Positions 8,520 to 18,192 of a stretch of 64,000 bases of DNA are shown piece after piece. The notes under the pieces were generated by a model. The model was not told where the DNA came from. It saw only the letters and a program-made list of their open reading frames with translations, and did not search any database. Position numbers and translations under genes: made by a program. The stretch's first letter is position 1, and each line of letters opens with the position of its first letter. The stretch covers positions 1,488,001 to 1,552,000 of the forward strand of contig NC_014655.1 in NCBI RefSeq assembly GCF_000166395.1, given 5' to 3'. This DNA comes from Leadbetterella byssophila DSM 17132 (GTDB taxonomy: Bacteria > Bacteroidota > Bacteroidia > Cytophagales > Spirosomataceae).

Positions 8520-10391
8520 ATGAAAAGATTCTTATACATTTTCTTTCTCATCCTGCCTATTGGATTAATAGCACAAGATCTCCCCACTTTCATTAAGGAG
8601 AACTACACGAAGCACATCCACCGCATTCCAATGACGGATGGCACCAAACTATACACACATGTGTATATTCCCAAAGATGCTTCTCCAAATAAGAAATACC
8701 CTATGGTAATGATGCGTACTTGCTATAGCATCGCTCCCTATGACGAGACCAGTTTCCCCGCAAGATTGGGTCCTTCAGAAACTATGGTACGTGAAAAATA
8801 CATTTTCGTACATCAAGATGTAAGAGGGAGATGGATGTCTGAGGGTACTTGGACAAACATGACTCCCAATAACCCGGGAAATGGGAAAAATATCCCACCT
8901 GACGAAAGCTCTGACACCTATGACACGGTGGATTGGTTAGTAAAAAACATACCTCATAATAATGGTCGTGTAGGTCAATGGGGTGGTTCTTATCCTGGTT
9001 TCTACACTACAGCGGGAACCATAGATGCTCACCCAGCATTAAAAGCTTCCTCTCCTCAAGCGCCTATTGCAGATTTCTTCTTTGACGATTTCCATCATAA
9101 TGGTGCCTTTACCCAAGCCTATTTGTTCACTTTCCCTGTATTTGGAAAACAGCATAACGGTCCTACTCCTACAGCTTGGTATACAGAACAGAACATTGAC
9201 AAAAAAACCAGAGACGGCTATCAATTTCATTACGAACTAGGTTCTCTGAAACACGTTGCTGAAAAGTATTATAAAGATAACTTCTACTGGAAAGAGACAG
9301 TTGAACACCCTAACTACGATGAGTTCTGGCAGAAGAGAAACATCCTTCCTCATTTGAAGAACATCAAACCGGCTACCATGGTAGTTGGAGGATGGTTTGA
9401 CGCTGAAGATTTATATGGCCCATTGAATACCTACAAGGCTATCCGGAAACAAAACCCTAACAAAAAGAATAACAGCATTGTTATGGGGCCATTTGATCAC
9501 GGCGGTTGGGGTAGAGAGAGAGGTCAAACCATGCATACCAGTGTCTATTTCGGAGATAGTATTGCTACTTTCTACCAAAGAAACATTGAGGCTAAATTCT
9601 TCCGTCATTACTTAAAGGAAAGCGGAGATGGCAAGACCGGACTGCCAGAAGCTTATATGTTTGATACAGGAGCAAAAAAATGGGGAGAGTTTGACCAATG
9701 GCCTCCAAAAGAAGCTACGAAGTTGAAATTCTATCTTTCAGAAGATGGAAAACTTAAGAAAAATGCTCCTTCTAAAGAAGCACATTCCGAGTTCATCTCT
9801 GACCCTTTGAAACCAGTACCTTATACAGAAGACATAACTACTACCATGGGTTTTACGGCCAGAAATTATATGTCGGAAGACCAAAGATTTGCTGCTAGAA
9901 GACCGGATGTACTGGTATTTGAAACGGATGTTTTAACAGAAGATATCACGCTTGCAGGTGAAATCATCAATAAACTAATGGTTAGCACTTCTCAGTCAGA
10001 TGCAGACTGGATCGTAAAACTAATTGATGTTTACCCCCCTGATGAGCCGGATCATGCCTATATGCCGCATAAAAACATCACCTTGAGCAACTACCACCAA
10101 ATGGTGAGAAGTGAGATCATGAGAGGTAGATTCCGCAATAGTTTTGAGAAGCCTGAGCCTTTTGTATCCAACAAAAAAACGGAGGTGAAATTCGCCTTAC
10201 AAGATGTTTATCATACCTTCAAAAAAGGCCATAAGATCCAAATCCAGGTGCAAAGCACATGGTTCCCTCTGTTTGACAGGAACCCTCAAAAATACGTAGA
10301 CAATATCTACAAAGCTGAGGATTCAGATTTCGTAAAGGCACTTCATAAAGTGTTTAACGACTCTTACATAGAAGTAGATATCTTGAAATAA
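8520..10391 (+). CDS. CocE/NonD family secreted alpha/beta hydrolase (X-Pro dipeptidyl-peptidase-like)
   Basis: 623 residues from the ATG at 8520. This gives a clean signal peptide, MKRFLYIFFLILPIGLIAQ, whereas the earlier ATG at 8463 would add 19 unsuitable residues upstream of the promoter element. The catalytic triad of the S15/CocE fold is visible: Ser in GQWGGSYPGFY (near 160), Asp in GGWFDAEDLYGP (near 300) and His in MGPFDHGGWGRERG (near 328). The C-terminal jelly-roll domain follows (about 400-620). The enzymes hydrolyse acyl esters or N-terminal X-Pro or glutaryl groups; the substrate is unknown. It is probably periplasmic or exported. Confidence 0.9.
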   Translation: MKRFLYIFFLILPIGLIAQDLPTFIKENYTKHIHRIPMTDGTKLYTHVYIPKDASPNKKYPMVMMRTCYSIAPYDETSFPARLGPSETMVREKYIFVHQDVRGRWMSEGTWTNMTPNNPGNGKNIPPDESSDTYDTVDWLVKNIPHNNGRVGQWGGSYPGFYTTAGTIDAHPALKASSPQAPIADFFFDDFHHNGAFTQAYLFTFPVFGKQHNGPTPTAWYTEQNIDKKTRDGYQFHYELGSLKHVAEKYYKDNFYWKETVEHPNYDEFWQKRNILPHLKNIKPATMVVGGWFDAEDLYGPLNTYKAIRKQNPNKKNNSIVMGPFDHGGWGRERGQTMHTSVYFGDSIATFYQRNIEAKFFRHYLKESGDGKTGLPEAYMFDTGAKKWGEFDQWPPKEATKLKFYLSEDGKLKKNAPSKEAHSEFISDPLKPVPYTEDITTTMGFTARNYMSEDQRFAARRPDVLVFETDVLTEDITLAGEIINKLMVSTSQSDADWIVKLIDVYPPDEPDHAYMPHKNITLSNYHQMVRSEIMRGRFRNSFEKPEPFVSNKKTEVKFALQDVYHTFKKGHKIQIQVQSTWFPLFDRNPQKYVDNIYKAEDSDFVKALHKVFNDSYIEVDILK

Positions 10392-10398
10392 ACCTAAA

Positions 10399-10418
10399 GC
10401 CGGGGGTAATACCCCGGC
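10399..10418. other. GC-rich intergenic hairpin, possible weak terminator
   Basis: Arms GCCGGGG (10399-10405) and CCCCGGC (10412-10418) sit 8 bases after the hydrolase stop. No T run follows on the plus strand, so it may pause or stabilise the mRNA end rather than terminate; the next gene starts only 9 bases on. Confidence 0.45.
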
Positions 10419-10426
10419 CTTATATC

Positions 10427-11356
10427 ATGTTATGGTATATACTTTCCTCTCTATTCCTCCAGATAGGTACTCTGGAAAAATTTGACCCTGAATTAGACGT
10501 GGTCATAAGCAGCAAGGATTTACCTGTCATCATTTCTGAAGGTTACAAATGGGCAGAAGGCCCTCTTTGGTATAAAAACTCACTCTTGTTTTCTGACGTA
10601 CCGAATAATGTGGTTTACCAATGGAAACCTGGACAAGGAACATCTGTATTTCTTCAACCATCAGGATATTCTGGAGAAGGAACTTACGGTAAAGAACCGG
10701 GCAGTAATGGACTAATAGCGGGGCTAGATAGCAGCTTGATTCTCTGCCAGCACGGCAACCGACAAGTGGCACGCTATTCCGGGAAGGGCTTTGTAACCTT
10801 AGCTTCAATTTTTAATGGAAAAAGGTTCTCCAGCCCAAACGATGCCACCATTGACAAATCCGGCAATGTCTTTTTTACTGATCCTCCTTACGGCTTACCT
10901 TCTCAAGACGATAAAGACCCTTTGAAAGAACAGCCCTATAACGGTGTTTATAGGATAGATACTAAGGGTAAAGTACATCTGCTAGTAGATACTCTAACCC
11001 GCCCGAATGGGATAGCTTTTTTCCCTGATGGGAAAAAGGTACTCATAGCTAACTCAGACCCCAAAAAGCCTCACTGGTATCAATATGAGGTAAAGAATGG
11101 AAGATTCATCAATGGGAGAATCTTTGCCACTCTGTACGGACCTTCTCCCGGATTACCAGACGGGTTAAAAATCAATAAGGAAGGCTATGTATTTGCATCA
11201 GGACCAGGAGGTATAAATATATTTAACTCTAAGGGTAAACTCCTAGGTAGACTTAGACTGCCTGAACCTGCATCTAACTGTGCCTTCGATCCCGAAGAAA
11301 AAACCCTTTATATCACTAATAATAGTAAAGTACTCAAATGGACCATACGTCACTGA
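10427..11356 (+). CDS. SMP-30/gluconolactonase-like calcium-dependent lactonase
   Basis: 309 residues with an N-terminal hydrophobic stretch (LWYILSSLFLQIGT) that is probably a signal or anchor. It is a six-bladed propeller whose metal ligands can be placed: Glu in KWAEGPLWYKN, Asn in SPNDATIDKSGNVFFTD, Asn in TRPNGIAFFPDGK and Asp in GLPDGLKINKEGY. Family members open sugar lactones such as gluconolactone. It follows the CocE-like hydrolase by 35 bases and overlaps the FAH-family gene by 19 bases. A dehydrogenase plus lactonase plus FAH-type enzyme is a known oxidative sugar-acid route, so a shared pathway is plausible but inferred. Confidence 0.88.
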   Translation: MLWYILSSLFLQIGTLEKFDPELDVVISSKDLPVIISEGYKWAEGPLWYKNSLLFSDVPNNVVYQWKPGQGTSVFLQPSGYSGEGTYGKEPGSNGLIAGLDSSLILCQHGNRQVARYSGKGFVTLASIFNGKRFSSPNDATIDKSGNVFFTDPPYGLPSQDDKDPLKEQPYNGVYRIDTKGKVHLLVDTLTRPNGIAFFPDGKKVLIANSDPKKPHWYQYEVKNGRFINGRIFATLYGPSPGLPDGLKINKEGYVFASGPGGINIFNSKGKLLGRLRLPEPASNCAFDPEEKTLYITNNSKVLKWTIRH

Positions 11357-12168
11357 AATTATATAGAACCGAAAGAGGGATAGTTGCCCAAGAAAACCAA
11401 ACTTATTACCTCCTTGAAGAAACAGATTGGGATAAATTCATCAACGACGATGAACTATATGAAAAGACCAGAAATTCAATAAAAAATGCCCTTCCTATAA
11501 ATGAAACCGGCCAAATCCTTAGTCCAGTCAGTGCACAAGAACTCTGGGCCTGTGGAGTAACCTATTTGAGAAGCAAACAAGGTAGACAAGAGGAGAGTAA
11601 AGACGGAGGAGACATCTATGCTCGCGTTTATGATGCCGAGCGACCAGAAGTTTTCTTCAAAGGGAATACGCATAGAATTTCTGCTCCAGGTAGGCCAGTC
11701 CGCATAAGAAAAGATTCCGGTTGGGACGTTCCGGAACCTGAGTTAACCCTTTTAGCAAGCAGTTCTGGAAAGATCATTGGATATACCATTGGAAATGACA
11801 TGAGTAGCAGGAGTATTGAGGGCGAAAATCCACTTTATCTACCACAGGCAAAAACTTTTGATGGCTGCGCCTCAGTAGGTCCATGCATACTTGTAATGAA
11901 CCAAGCAATCTCGAGAGATGCTGAAATCCAATTGAGCATATTGAGAGACTCAAAAGAAGTTTTCTTTGGATCCGTCCAATTAAATCAAATGAAGAGAGGA
12001 TTAGAAGAGCTGGTAGGATATGTATATAAGGAATGTAGCTTCCCTCATGGTGCGTTTATCATGACGGGAACCGGTATAGTTCCCGATCATGATTTTACGC
12101 TTAACTCCGGCGACTTAATCCGCATTAGCATTAGCGGAATAGGCACTTTAGAAAATCCGGTAGCCTGA
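11338..12168 (+). CDS. Fumarylacetoacetate hydrolase (FAH) family protein
   Basis: 276 residues. The FAH-fold metal site is visible: Glu-x-Glu in DVPEPELTLLAS (near 133-144), Asp in IGNDMSSRSIEG and the catalytic-region Lys in LPQAKTFDGCASVGP. Members hydrolyse or dehydrate beta-diketo or 2-keto-3-deoxy acids. The start at 11338 overlaps the lactonase by 19 bases, giving translational coupling; a later start would remove conserved N-terminal residues such as YYLLEETDW. Adjacent SMP-30 lactonase suggests action on a 2-keto-3-deoxy sugar acid. It ends 2 bases before the convergent peptidase gene. Confidence 0.88.
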   Translation: MDHTSLKLYRTERGIVAQENQTYYLLEETDWDKFINDDELYEKTRNSIKNALPINETGQILSPVSAQELWACGVTYLRSKQGRQEESKDGGDIYARVYDAERPEVFFKGNTHRISAPGRPVRIRKDSGWDVPEPELTLLASSSGKIIGYTIGNDMSSRSIEGENPLYLPQAKTFDGCASVGPCILVMNQAISRDAEIQLSILRDSKEVFFGSVQLNQMKRGLEELVGYVYKECSFPHGAFIMTGTGIVPDHDFTLNSGDLIRISISGIGTLENPVA

Positions 12169-12170
12169 TC

Positions 12171-14327
12171 TTATCTTGCGCCCGGAGGACAATGAGTCTT
12201 TAAGAAATTCGTGAATAAGGTAGTTAGATGTCTATCTCTTACTCCGTGATTTCTATTGGGATATGGCATGAATTGGAATTGACGGTTGTGCTTGATCAAT
12301 TCATTGACTAACATTTCGGCATTTTGGTAATGCACATTATCATCACCCGTTCCATGCACATACAGTAGATTACCTTTCAAGTTCTTTGCATGGGTCAAAG
12401 GAGATCCCTCTATAAAGTCTTGCAAGTTCTCTTGTGGTAAACCCATGTATCTTTCTTGGTAAATGTTATCATAGGTCAACTGATTTGCCACAGCTGCACC
12501 GGCTATACCCGTTTGATATAGATCAGGATATTTGAATAGAAGATTTAAAGTAGAGGAACCTCCCCCACTCCATCCATGAACTGCTATTCTGCTTGCATCT
12601 ACAAAAGGATAGGTTTCAATGATCTTCATACAAGCCTCCGCTTGATCTTGAATATTGATAATGCCAATATTGCGGTAAATGGCTTTTCTCCACGCGCGTC
12701 CCTTTGGAGCAGGAGTACCTCTATTATCAACAGACATATAGATGTAGCCATCTTCTGCCATATTTCCCTCGTACAATCCGTTTCTTCCTATTCCAAATCG
12801 GTCTGTAACCGTCTGCGAAGCAGGTTCACCATACACGTTAAATAGAACCGGATATTTTTTAGAAGGGTCAAAGTTTTTAGGCTTCGCCATCCATCCGTCC
12901 ATTTCTACTCCACTTTTCGTCACCACCTTAAAGAACTCTACATTAGAGGACTTCTTCTTAGAAGGATCAAATTTTGCCACTATGCTTTCTGCCGGATTGA
13001 TAGCTTGATGATCAGGCAAGGTAATGGCTTGGTTCATAGGAGCCGTATAGTAATTGGAGAAGCTATGTACAGCATATTTTCCATTCGGAGAGATTTGATA
13101 ATTATGCGTACCTTCTAGAATGGCTGGTGTAACCCTTTCTGCTTTTTCTCCACCACTTAACTTAGATCTGTATAGATATCTTTGAGTAGCATTATCAGGA
13201 GAAGCCAAATAATAGACATATCCAAGCTCCTCATCCACCGCTAATGGAGAGATCACATCAAAATCTCCTACAGTGACTAAGGTTTCTGATTTCCCGTCAT
13301 TAGAGATCTTATAGATATGATTCCAGCCATCCTTTTCTGTAATCCAAAGGAATTCTTTATTGCCATTTAGCCATCTCCAACCGCCCTGACTTCCGGCCCA
13401 ACTGGTTCTGACATCAACCCATGCTTCATCTTGCTCTTCGTACAGTAGAGTCACCGCCCCAGTTTTGGCATTCGCGTAGAAGAGCTTGCTATGGTTTTGT
13501 TTTCTATTTAACTGTTGTAGAATCAATTGATTCCCACTTGGAGCCCAGTCCATTCTAGGAATGTAGTGCTGACGATTGTCCCCCGGAACCTTCATCCAAA
13601 CCGTTTTACCGTCTGCAATTCCTACCACACCCACTCTACACGCTGACGGACTTTCACCCACTTTTGGGTATTCCACAGGAATAGTGTAGGAGTAGATAGA
13701 ATCTGTAGTATTGATCATGTAAAAGTCTCTGATGGTATTCGCATCTATCTCCCAAAAGGCTATAGATTTACTGTCAGGACTCCAACGGAAACCATCTCTA
13801 CAGTCAAATTCCTCTTCGTATACCCAGTCGAACGTACCGGAAATCAGTTTGCCTTTACCAAAGGTTAGTTGCTTGATCTTTCCAGTAGCCAGATTCTCCG
13901 TGTAGAGGTTGTTATTGCTCACATAGGCTACGTTTTTAGCGTCAGGAGACAACTTAGCAAACATAAGTGAGGCACTAGGAAGGCCTTTGCCCACTTGTTT
14001 AAGAGCCTTAGTCTTCAAGTCAAGGTGCCAATAGTCTCCTTTGGTTTCATATCTCCAAACTCTTTTGGTATTGGTAAAGATTAAAACGGAGGAGAAATCA
14101 TCACTAAAAGAAAATCCTTTTACCTCCAAAGGCTTCTCCTGGCCTTTTGGAACTAATAATTCTGCTGGAACTAAAACTTCTTTTTGCTTTGTCTTAAAAT
14201 CTGTCTTTTGGATTCCGCTTTTATCTACGGTATAATTACCGTTTCCGTCCGGAGTCCAAGAACCTCTCTGTGCCTGGGCAAAGAAAACTCCCAAAAACAA
14301 AGAAATACTGAGGAACAGTTTCTTCAT
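12171..14327 (-). CDS. Secreted dipeptidyl peptidase IV-like serine peptidase (S9B)
   Basis: 718 residues from the ATG at 14327, which yields the signal peptide MKKLFLSISLFLGVFFAQAQ; an upstream Met at 14375 would put 16 charged residues first. The N-terminal eight-bladed propeller has the DPP-IV double-Glu loop in TFDWVYEEEFDC (near 180). The C-terminal hydrolase has Ser in HGWSGGGSSTLN (near 600), Asp in GTGDDNVHYQN (near 675) and His in NRNHGVRDR (near 707). It removes Xaa-Pro dipeptides from peptides in the periplasm. It is convergent with the FAH gene with a 2-base gap. Confidence 0.93.
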   Translation of the reverse strand: MKKLFLSISLFLGVFFAQAQRGSWTPDGNGNYTVDKSGIQKTDFKTKQKEVLVPAELLVPKGQEKPLEVKGFSFSDDFSSVLIFTNTKRVWRYETKGDYWHLDLKTKALKQVGKGLPSASLMFAKLSPDAKNVAYVSNNNLYTENLATGKIKQLTFGKGKLISGTFDWVYEEEFDCRDGFRWSPDSKSIAFWEIDANTIRDFYMINTTDSIYSYTIPVEYPKVGESPSACRVGVVGIADGKTVWMKVPGDNRQHYIPRMDWAPSGNQLILQQLNRKQNHSKLFYANAKTGAVTLLYEEQDEAWVDVRTSWAGSQGGWRWLNGNKEFLWITEKDGWNHIYKISNDGKSETLVTVGDFDVISPLAVDEELGYVYYLASPDNATQRYLYRSKLSGGEKAERVTPAILEGTHNYQISPNGKYAVHSFSNYYTAPMNQAITLPDHQAINPAESIVAKFDPSKKKSSNVEFFKVVTKSGVEMDGWMAKPKNFDPSKKYPVLFNVYGEPASQTVTDRFGIGRNGLYEGNMAEDGYIYMSVDNRGTPAPKGRAWRKAIYRNIGIINIQDQAEACMKIIETYPFVDASRIAVHGWSGGGSSTLNLLFKYPDLYQTGIAGAAVANQLTYDNIYQERYMGLPQENLQDFIEGSPLTHAKNLKGNLLYVHGTGDDNVHYQNAEMLVNELIKHNRQFQFMPYPNRNHGVRDRHLTTLFTNFLKTHCPPGAR

Positions 14328-14461
14328 AGATGTACTTTTTCTTACCAACTTAACAGTTCTTTCGGGAATGCCCAAAAATCTTAGACTACATGGTCAAAAT
14401 TGGATGCGAAAAGATCAAGTGAAGTTAAAATTTGAGCAGCTTCTTAGAGAAAAAAGGACAC

Positions 14462-14485
14462 AAAAAAGAGGGGTGTTACCCCTCT
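14462..14485 (-). terminator. Terminator of the GH3/beta-lactamase fusion gene
   Basis: Arms AGAGGGG (14467-14473) and CCCCTCT (14479-14485) begin three bases after the stop codon at 14488-14490. The A run at 14462-14467 supplies the U tract on the minus strand. Confidence 0.85.
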
Positions 14486-14487
14486 CC

Positions 14488-17400
14488 TTATTTACCCTGA
14501 ATAGTCTTTATGATCTCATCCCCTACGGCGGTTCGGAGGTTCAGAGTAGATATCTTCACATTGTCTCTAGTGGGGTATACCCTGTTTGATAGGAAAACAT
14601 ACACTAAGTTATACTTTGGATCTACCCAAGTAAACGTTCCGGTAAAACCGGAATGCCCATAACTGGACGGAGATGCCAGTTGAGGACCGTTTGTAATCTT
14701 CTTGTCAAAATCTAACTTATCAAATGCTATCCCTCTTCGGTTTCCTTCATCAGGAAACTGATAAGAAGTCACTTCATCTATAACTTCAGGCTTGATGTAT
14801 TGCTGCCCACCGTAATAACCCTTTTGCAAATACATCTGCATTAACTTCATTAAATCATTTGCATTACCAAAAAGACCGGCATGGCCAGAAATACCGTTTA
14901 ACATTCCGGCTCCTTCATCGTGAACCCTACCGTGTATCAATGTCTTTCTAAACAATGTATCCTTCTCTGTAGGTGCAATTTGATCTAGGGAGTAGAATCT
15001 TCTAGGATTATAGGTCAAACTATAAGCACCTAAACCATGATAGGTTTCTTTCAAGTAATCTTCCCACTTCTTACCGGTTAGTTTCTCCATAAAGATGGGG
15101 TAGGTATAATAGTGTAAATCAGAATAAACATACCCTTGATTTACGTTTACCGGTGAACTTTCAATCTGTTTAAAGATATACTCTACCCTATTCTTATTCA
15201 TAAATAAGGTATCTGCGATTTCTACGCTAAACACTTCTGAGCGGGTATTGGAAAAAATCCCCGGATGCCAGGTGATGGTGGAAGCGTCTAAACATTTCTT
15301 CCAGATACCAGGAACTTCTGCTAAGGTCCTTTCATAATTTACAGGATTTGCGGGTTTTCTTCCAAAAAGTTTATCCCAAAATGTCTTTTGTCTCACATCA
15401 TGAATAAACTCTCCTTCCCATTCCGGATGTAGGCTCAAGGCCTTTTTCAATGTAGCCACAGAATCTACGCAGTTCATCCAGAATGGAATCCATGCTTTCA
15501 AACCTGCTCTATGTGTAAGCATGTTTCTAAAGGTCATTGACTCCTTATCTGAACCTTTGAATGGTTCATGATAATTACCAAAAGTTTGGTCTAGATCAAA
15601 TTTATTCTCGCTCATCAATTGCATTACCGCCAAAGCAGAGGTGCTGATTTTCGTTACACTAGCCAGGTCATATAGATCATTCATTTGAACCAATCCAGGG
15701 ACTTTTCTCCCTGCTTTAGCTCCTTTAATGACGGATGTTCCGGCTACAGAGTTATCCATCACTTCATTCAAGTTAGCTTGTTGGAACTTCATACCATCCG
15801 TACTGATCTGTGGAGCTGCGGCTGCCTGTTCGTAGGTATGGAATCCGTATGGCTTTTCATAGATGACACGTCCATCCTTCGCTATCTGTAATACAGCCCC
15901 CGGGTATGCTTTTTCCTTGATGCCTAATTGCATCACGGAATCCACTCTTGCTACTAATACTTTGGAATCAATTCCAACCATTTCAGGCACTCCATAAGCT
16001 AAGCGTCCCAACTTTTGTACCCAAATGCCATCTCCATATTTGAAGCTATCATTCACTGTCACCGGCAATCTACCGTTCATTTCTATACCACCGAATACAC
16101 CCATAGCGGCAGCTTCCTCCATGTACGAAGTAACTTGATTAGCCAATACAATATCTTGATAAGGCAAAGACAACTTATCTAATACATAAGGATTACCCAA
16201 AACCACTAACACCGCTCGTGAGGGGATCAATGATAAAGCTTCTAACATATAAGGTTCTAAGCCATAGTTAGCACCCGGTCTATTATTGCTTAAATGCAAG
16301 GCCACAATTAGATTACCATCTATCTTGACCGCTTCTTTTAATTCATCTAAAGTAGAAGTTTTATGCACGGACACGGACTTAGTTTGAGTATACTTCGCTG
16401 CCATGTTTTGGAAAGATGATACCCCTTCAGCCCCTATGGAAATCACAGCAGTAGGCTTTCTTAAGTCTTTAATAGGTAGATTACTAGCTCTTAAAGCGAC
16501 TAATGATCTCTCAGCCATCCATCTATTTACCACATCAGATTCTATGGTGTTTAGATCTTCCAATAAACCTTCCATCTTAATAGGTTCGTACCTATCCAAT
16601 CCTACCCAAGCTTTTGCTTTTAAGATCTTTTTCACTCTTTCGTCTAAGAGCTTCATTGGTATTTTACCGGATATCGCCGCGTTTTTCAAGGCTTCAAAAG
16701 CAGTAGGAACATCCATGAAGGTTTCAAGAATATCATTTCCCGCTAAGAAAGCCTCCACCATAGCCTCGCCAGGTTTAAAATTCTTTACGGCACCCTGCAT
16801 ATCCATGGCATCAGTAAAGGTCAAACCTTCGAATCCCAGCTCCTTCCTCAGCAGTTCTGAGACGATCTTGGTAGAGAAGGTGGAAGCTAGTCCTGATTTC
16901 GGTTCAAGGGCAGGTATATTCAAATGCGCAGTCATAATACCCGTCAGACCATTCTGAATCAAATATTTGAATGGAAAAAGCTCATTTTCGCTTAAATACT
17001 CCTTGCTATGTGAAATTACAGGAAGATCATGGTGTGAATCTACTCCGGTATCTCCATGACCTGGAAAATGCTTGGCAGCTGTCAATAGACGCTGAGACTG
17101 CATACCTTTCATATAAGCCAGTGCCTTATTCGCAACGGTCCATTTATCTTCACCGAAGGATCGGAAATTGATTACAGGATTTTTAGGATTATTATTAATA
17201 TCTACTACGGGCGCATAGTTCACATGGATACCCATACGTTTCGACTGCTTACCCACTTCCACTCCCATTCTGTACATGAGATCATCGCCTCCTTGTATTG
17301 CTCCAAGTGCCATTTGATAGGGAAATCTCACGGTACTATCTAGGCGCATAGCCATTCCCCATTCCATATCTACCCCTACTAACATAGGGACTTTGGATAA

Positions 17401-17691
17401 AGCCTGAAGTTCATTTGTGATGGAAGCCTGAACGGTAGGTTGACCTGCGAAGAAGACAATTCCCCCTAACTTATATTGTTTCACCCACTCTTTAAGAACC
17501 TCCGGCTTATAGCCTTGCCCTGAGAAATTTCCTCTTGGCATGAGTATTTGCCCCACCTTATCTTCTAAGGTCAAGGTATTGAAAACGGAATCCACCCAAG
17601 CCATATTGGTCTTAGTCAGGAATTCCGGTTTGATTTGAGCCTGTGCATATTGGGCACATGCTAAGGCTAATCCGATTAAAATTTTTCGCAT
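14488..17691 (-). CDS. GH3 beta-N-acetylglucosaminidase fused to a class C beta-lactamase-like serine hydrolase
   Basis: 1067 residues with a signal peptide (LIGLALACAQYAQA). Residues about 30-370 are a GH3 NagZ-type barrel: the His/Asp loop is AKHFPGHGDTGVDSHHDLP (near 200-220), and the nucleophile Asp is in FTDAMDMQGA (near 297). Residues about 390-590 form a GH3 C-terminal layer. Residues about 600-1060 are an AmpC/penicillin-binding-fold domain with SxxK in LASVTKIS, a YxN variant as YSD in GYVYSDLHYY, and an HSG box in YGHSGFTGT. Together these suggest a cell-wall fragment-processing enzyme in the periplasm. The fusion is known in Bacteroidota. It is a single gene with its own promoter element and terminator. 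Confidence 0.93.
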   Translation of the reverse strand: MRKILIGLALACAQYAQAQIKPEFLTKTNMAWVDSVFNTLTLEDKVGQILMPRGNFSGQGYKPEVLKEWVKQYKLGGIVFFAGQPTVQASITNELQALSKVPMLVGVDMEWGMAMRLDSTVRFPYQMALGAIQGGDDLMYRMGVEVGKQSKRMGIHVNYAPVVDINNNPKNPVINFRSFGEDKWTVANKALAYMKGMQSQRLLTAAKHFPGHGDTGVDSHHDLPVISHSKEYLSENELFPFKYLIQNGLTGIMTAHLNIPALEPKSGLASTFSTKIVSELLRKELGFEGLTFTDAMDMQGAVKNFKPGEAMVEAFLAGNDILETFMDVPTAFEALKNAAISGKIPMKLLDERVKKILKAKAWVGLDRYEPIKMEGLLEDLNTIESDVVNRWMAERSLVALRASNLPIKDLRKPTAVISIGAEGVSSFQNMAAKYTQTKSVSVHKTSTLDELKEAVKIDGNLIVALHLSNNRPGANYGLEPYMLEALSLIPSRAVLVVLGNPYVLDKLSLPYQDIVLANQVTSYMEEAAAMGVFGGIEMNGRLPVTVNDSFKYGDGIWVQKLGRLAYGVPEMVGIDSKVLVARVDSVMQLGIKEKAYPGAVLQIAKDGRVIYEKPYGFHTYEQAAAAPQISTDGMKFQQANLNEVMDNSVAGTSVIKGAKAGRKVPGLVQMNDLYDLASVTKISTSALAVMQLMSENKFDLDQTFGNYHEPFKGSDKESMTFRNMLTHRAGLKAWIPFWMNCVDSVATLKKALSLHPEWEGEFIHDVRQKTFWDKLFGRKPANPVNYERTLAEVPGIWKKCLDASTITWHPGIFSNTRSEVFSVEIADTLFMNKNRVEYIFKQIESSPVNVNQGYVYSDLHYYTYPIFMEKLTGKKWEDYLKETYHGLGAYSLTYNPRRFYSLDQIAPTEKDTLFRKTLIHGRVHDEGAGMLNGISGHAGLFGNANDLMKLMQMYLQKGYYGGQQYIKPEVIDEVTSYQFPDEGNRRGIAFDKLDFDKKITNGPQLASPSSYGHSGFTGTFTWVDPKYNLVYVFLSNRVYPTRDNVKISTLNLRTAVGDEIIKTIQGK

Positions 17692-17710
17692 AGTATTCGA
17701 TGAAAGAACT

Positions 17711-17718
17711 CAAAATTA
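17711..17718 (-). promoter_or_regulatory. -7 promoter element of the GH3 fusion gene
   Basis: The minus strand reads TAATTTTG (TAnnTTTG) 19 bases before the ATG at 17691; expected leader about 13 nt. Confidence 0.5.
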
Positions 17719-17722
17719 CGCA

Positions 17723-17752
17723 AAAAGTCCATACCTCTGGGCATGGACTTTT
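17723..17752 (-). terminator. Inverted-repeat terminator after the small membrane protein gene
   Basis: Arms AAAAGTCCAT (17723-17732) and ATGGACTTTT (17743-17752) are perfect complements with a 10-base loop. Because the arms end in A/T runs it could work on both strands; on the minus strand it separates the 17777-18109 gene from the GH3 fusion. Confidence 0.75.
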
Positions 17753-17776
17753 CAAATATGGTATTCTATTCTATTA

Positions 17777-18109
17777 TTAAGATTTCTTGAAACGTGCAGC
17801 TAACCATCGTCCCATTTTCTTCTCCTTTTCCCAAAAGAAAGAAAACTGCCCTAGACAAAATCCATAAGCCAAGAGAAGGACCTGATAGGCAGGAAAAACG
17901 AATAAGATGTAAGTAATGGTTTTTATCCAAAGGGAAGTTTGCTCATTAAAACCTAGAATGGAAAACAAGCCTTTCCTCAGAAATACCACTGAAGAGCCTG
18001 CCAAAGAAAACACTACCAAAACAGCTATAACATGAAATAAGCTTTCTAATCCCCACTTTTCTTGTAAACGTACTAAAACGCCCGACTTTGCTTGATTCTC
18101 CATATTCAT
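17777..18109 (-). CDS. Small two-helix membrane protein of unknown function
   Basis: 110 residues. Two hydrophobic segments (about 23-45, FHVIAVLVVFSLAGSSVVFL, and 61-88, around YILFVFPAYQVLLLAYGF) are separated by a short loop, with a basic C-terminal tail (KKMGRWLAARFKKS). The second segment and the WEKEKKMGRW motif recall a conserved Bacteroidota domain of unknown function (the DUF6787 type, from memory). A second in-frame Met lies at residue 3. A TAATTTTG element at 18121-18128 gives it its own promoter with a very short leader, and a perfect inverted-repeat terminator follows. Confidence 0.75.
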   Translation of the reverse strand: MNMENQAKSGVLVRLQEKWGLESLFHVIAVLVVFSLAGSSVVFLRKGLFSILGFNEQTSLWIKTITYILFVFPAYQVLLLAYGFCLGQFSFFWEKEKKMGRWLAARFKKS

Positions 18110-18120
18110 TTAATTCTCTG

Positions 18121-18128
18121 CAAAATTA
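18121..18128 (-). promoter_or_regulatory. -7 promoter element of the small membrane protein gene
   Basis: The minus strand reads TAATTTTG, 11 bases before the ATG at 18109, implying a leader of only a few bases. Confidence 0.5.
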
Positions 18129-18192
18129 CATTGCTTTTGAGATATGTACATAGTTTATTTGCTTATATTCATTACAAATTACAAGGGCTAAC

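Noticed and set aside
10399-10418. GC hairpin as a full terminator
   Set aside because: No T run follows on the plus strand; kept only as a possible pause or mRNA-stabilising element.
16403-16957. 184-codon open frame on the plus strand
   Set aside because: It is antisense to the GH3 domain of a clear gene, has low-complexity Ser/Ile-rich translation and no motif or promoter.
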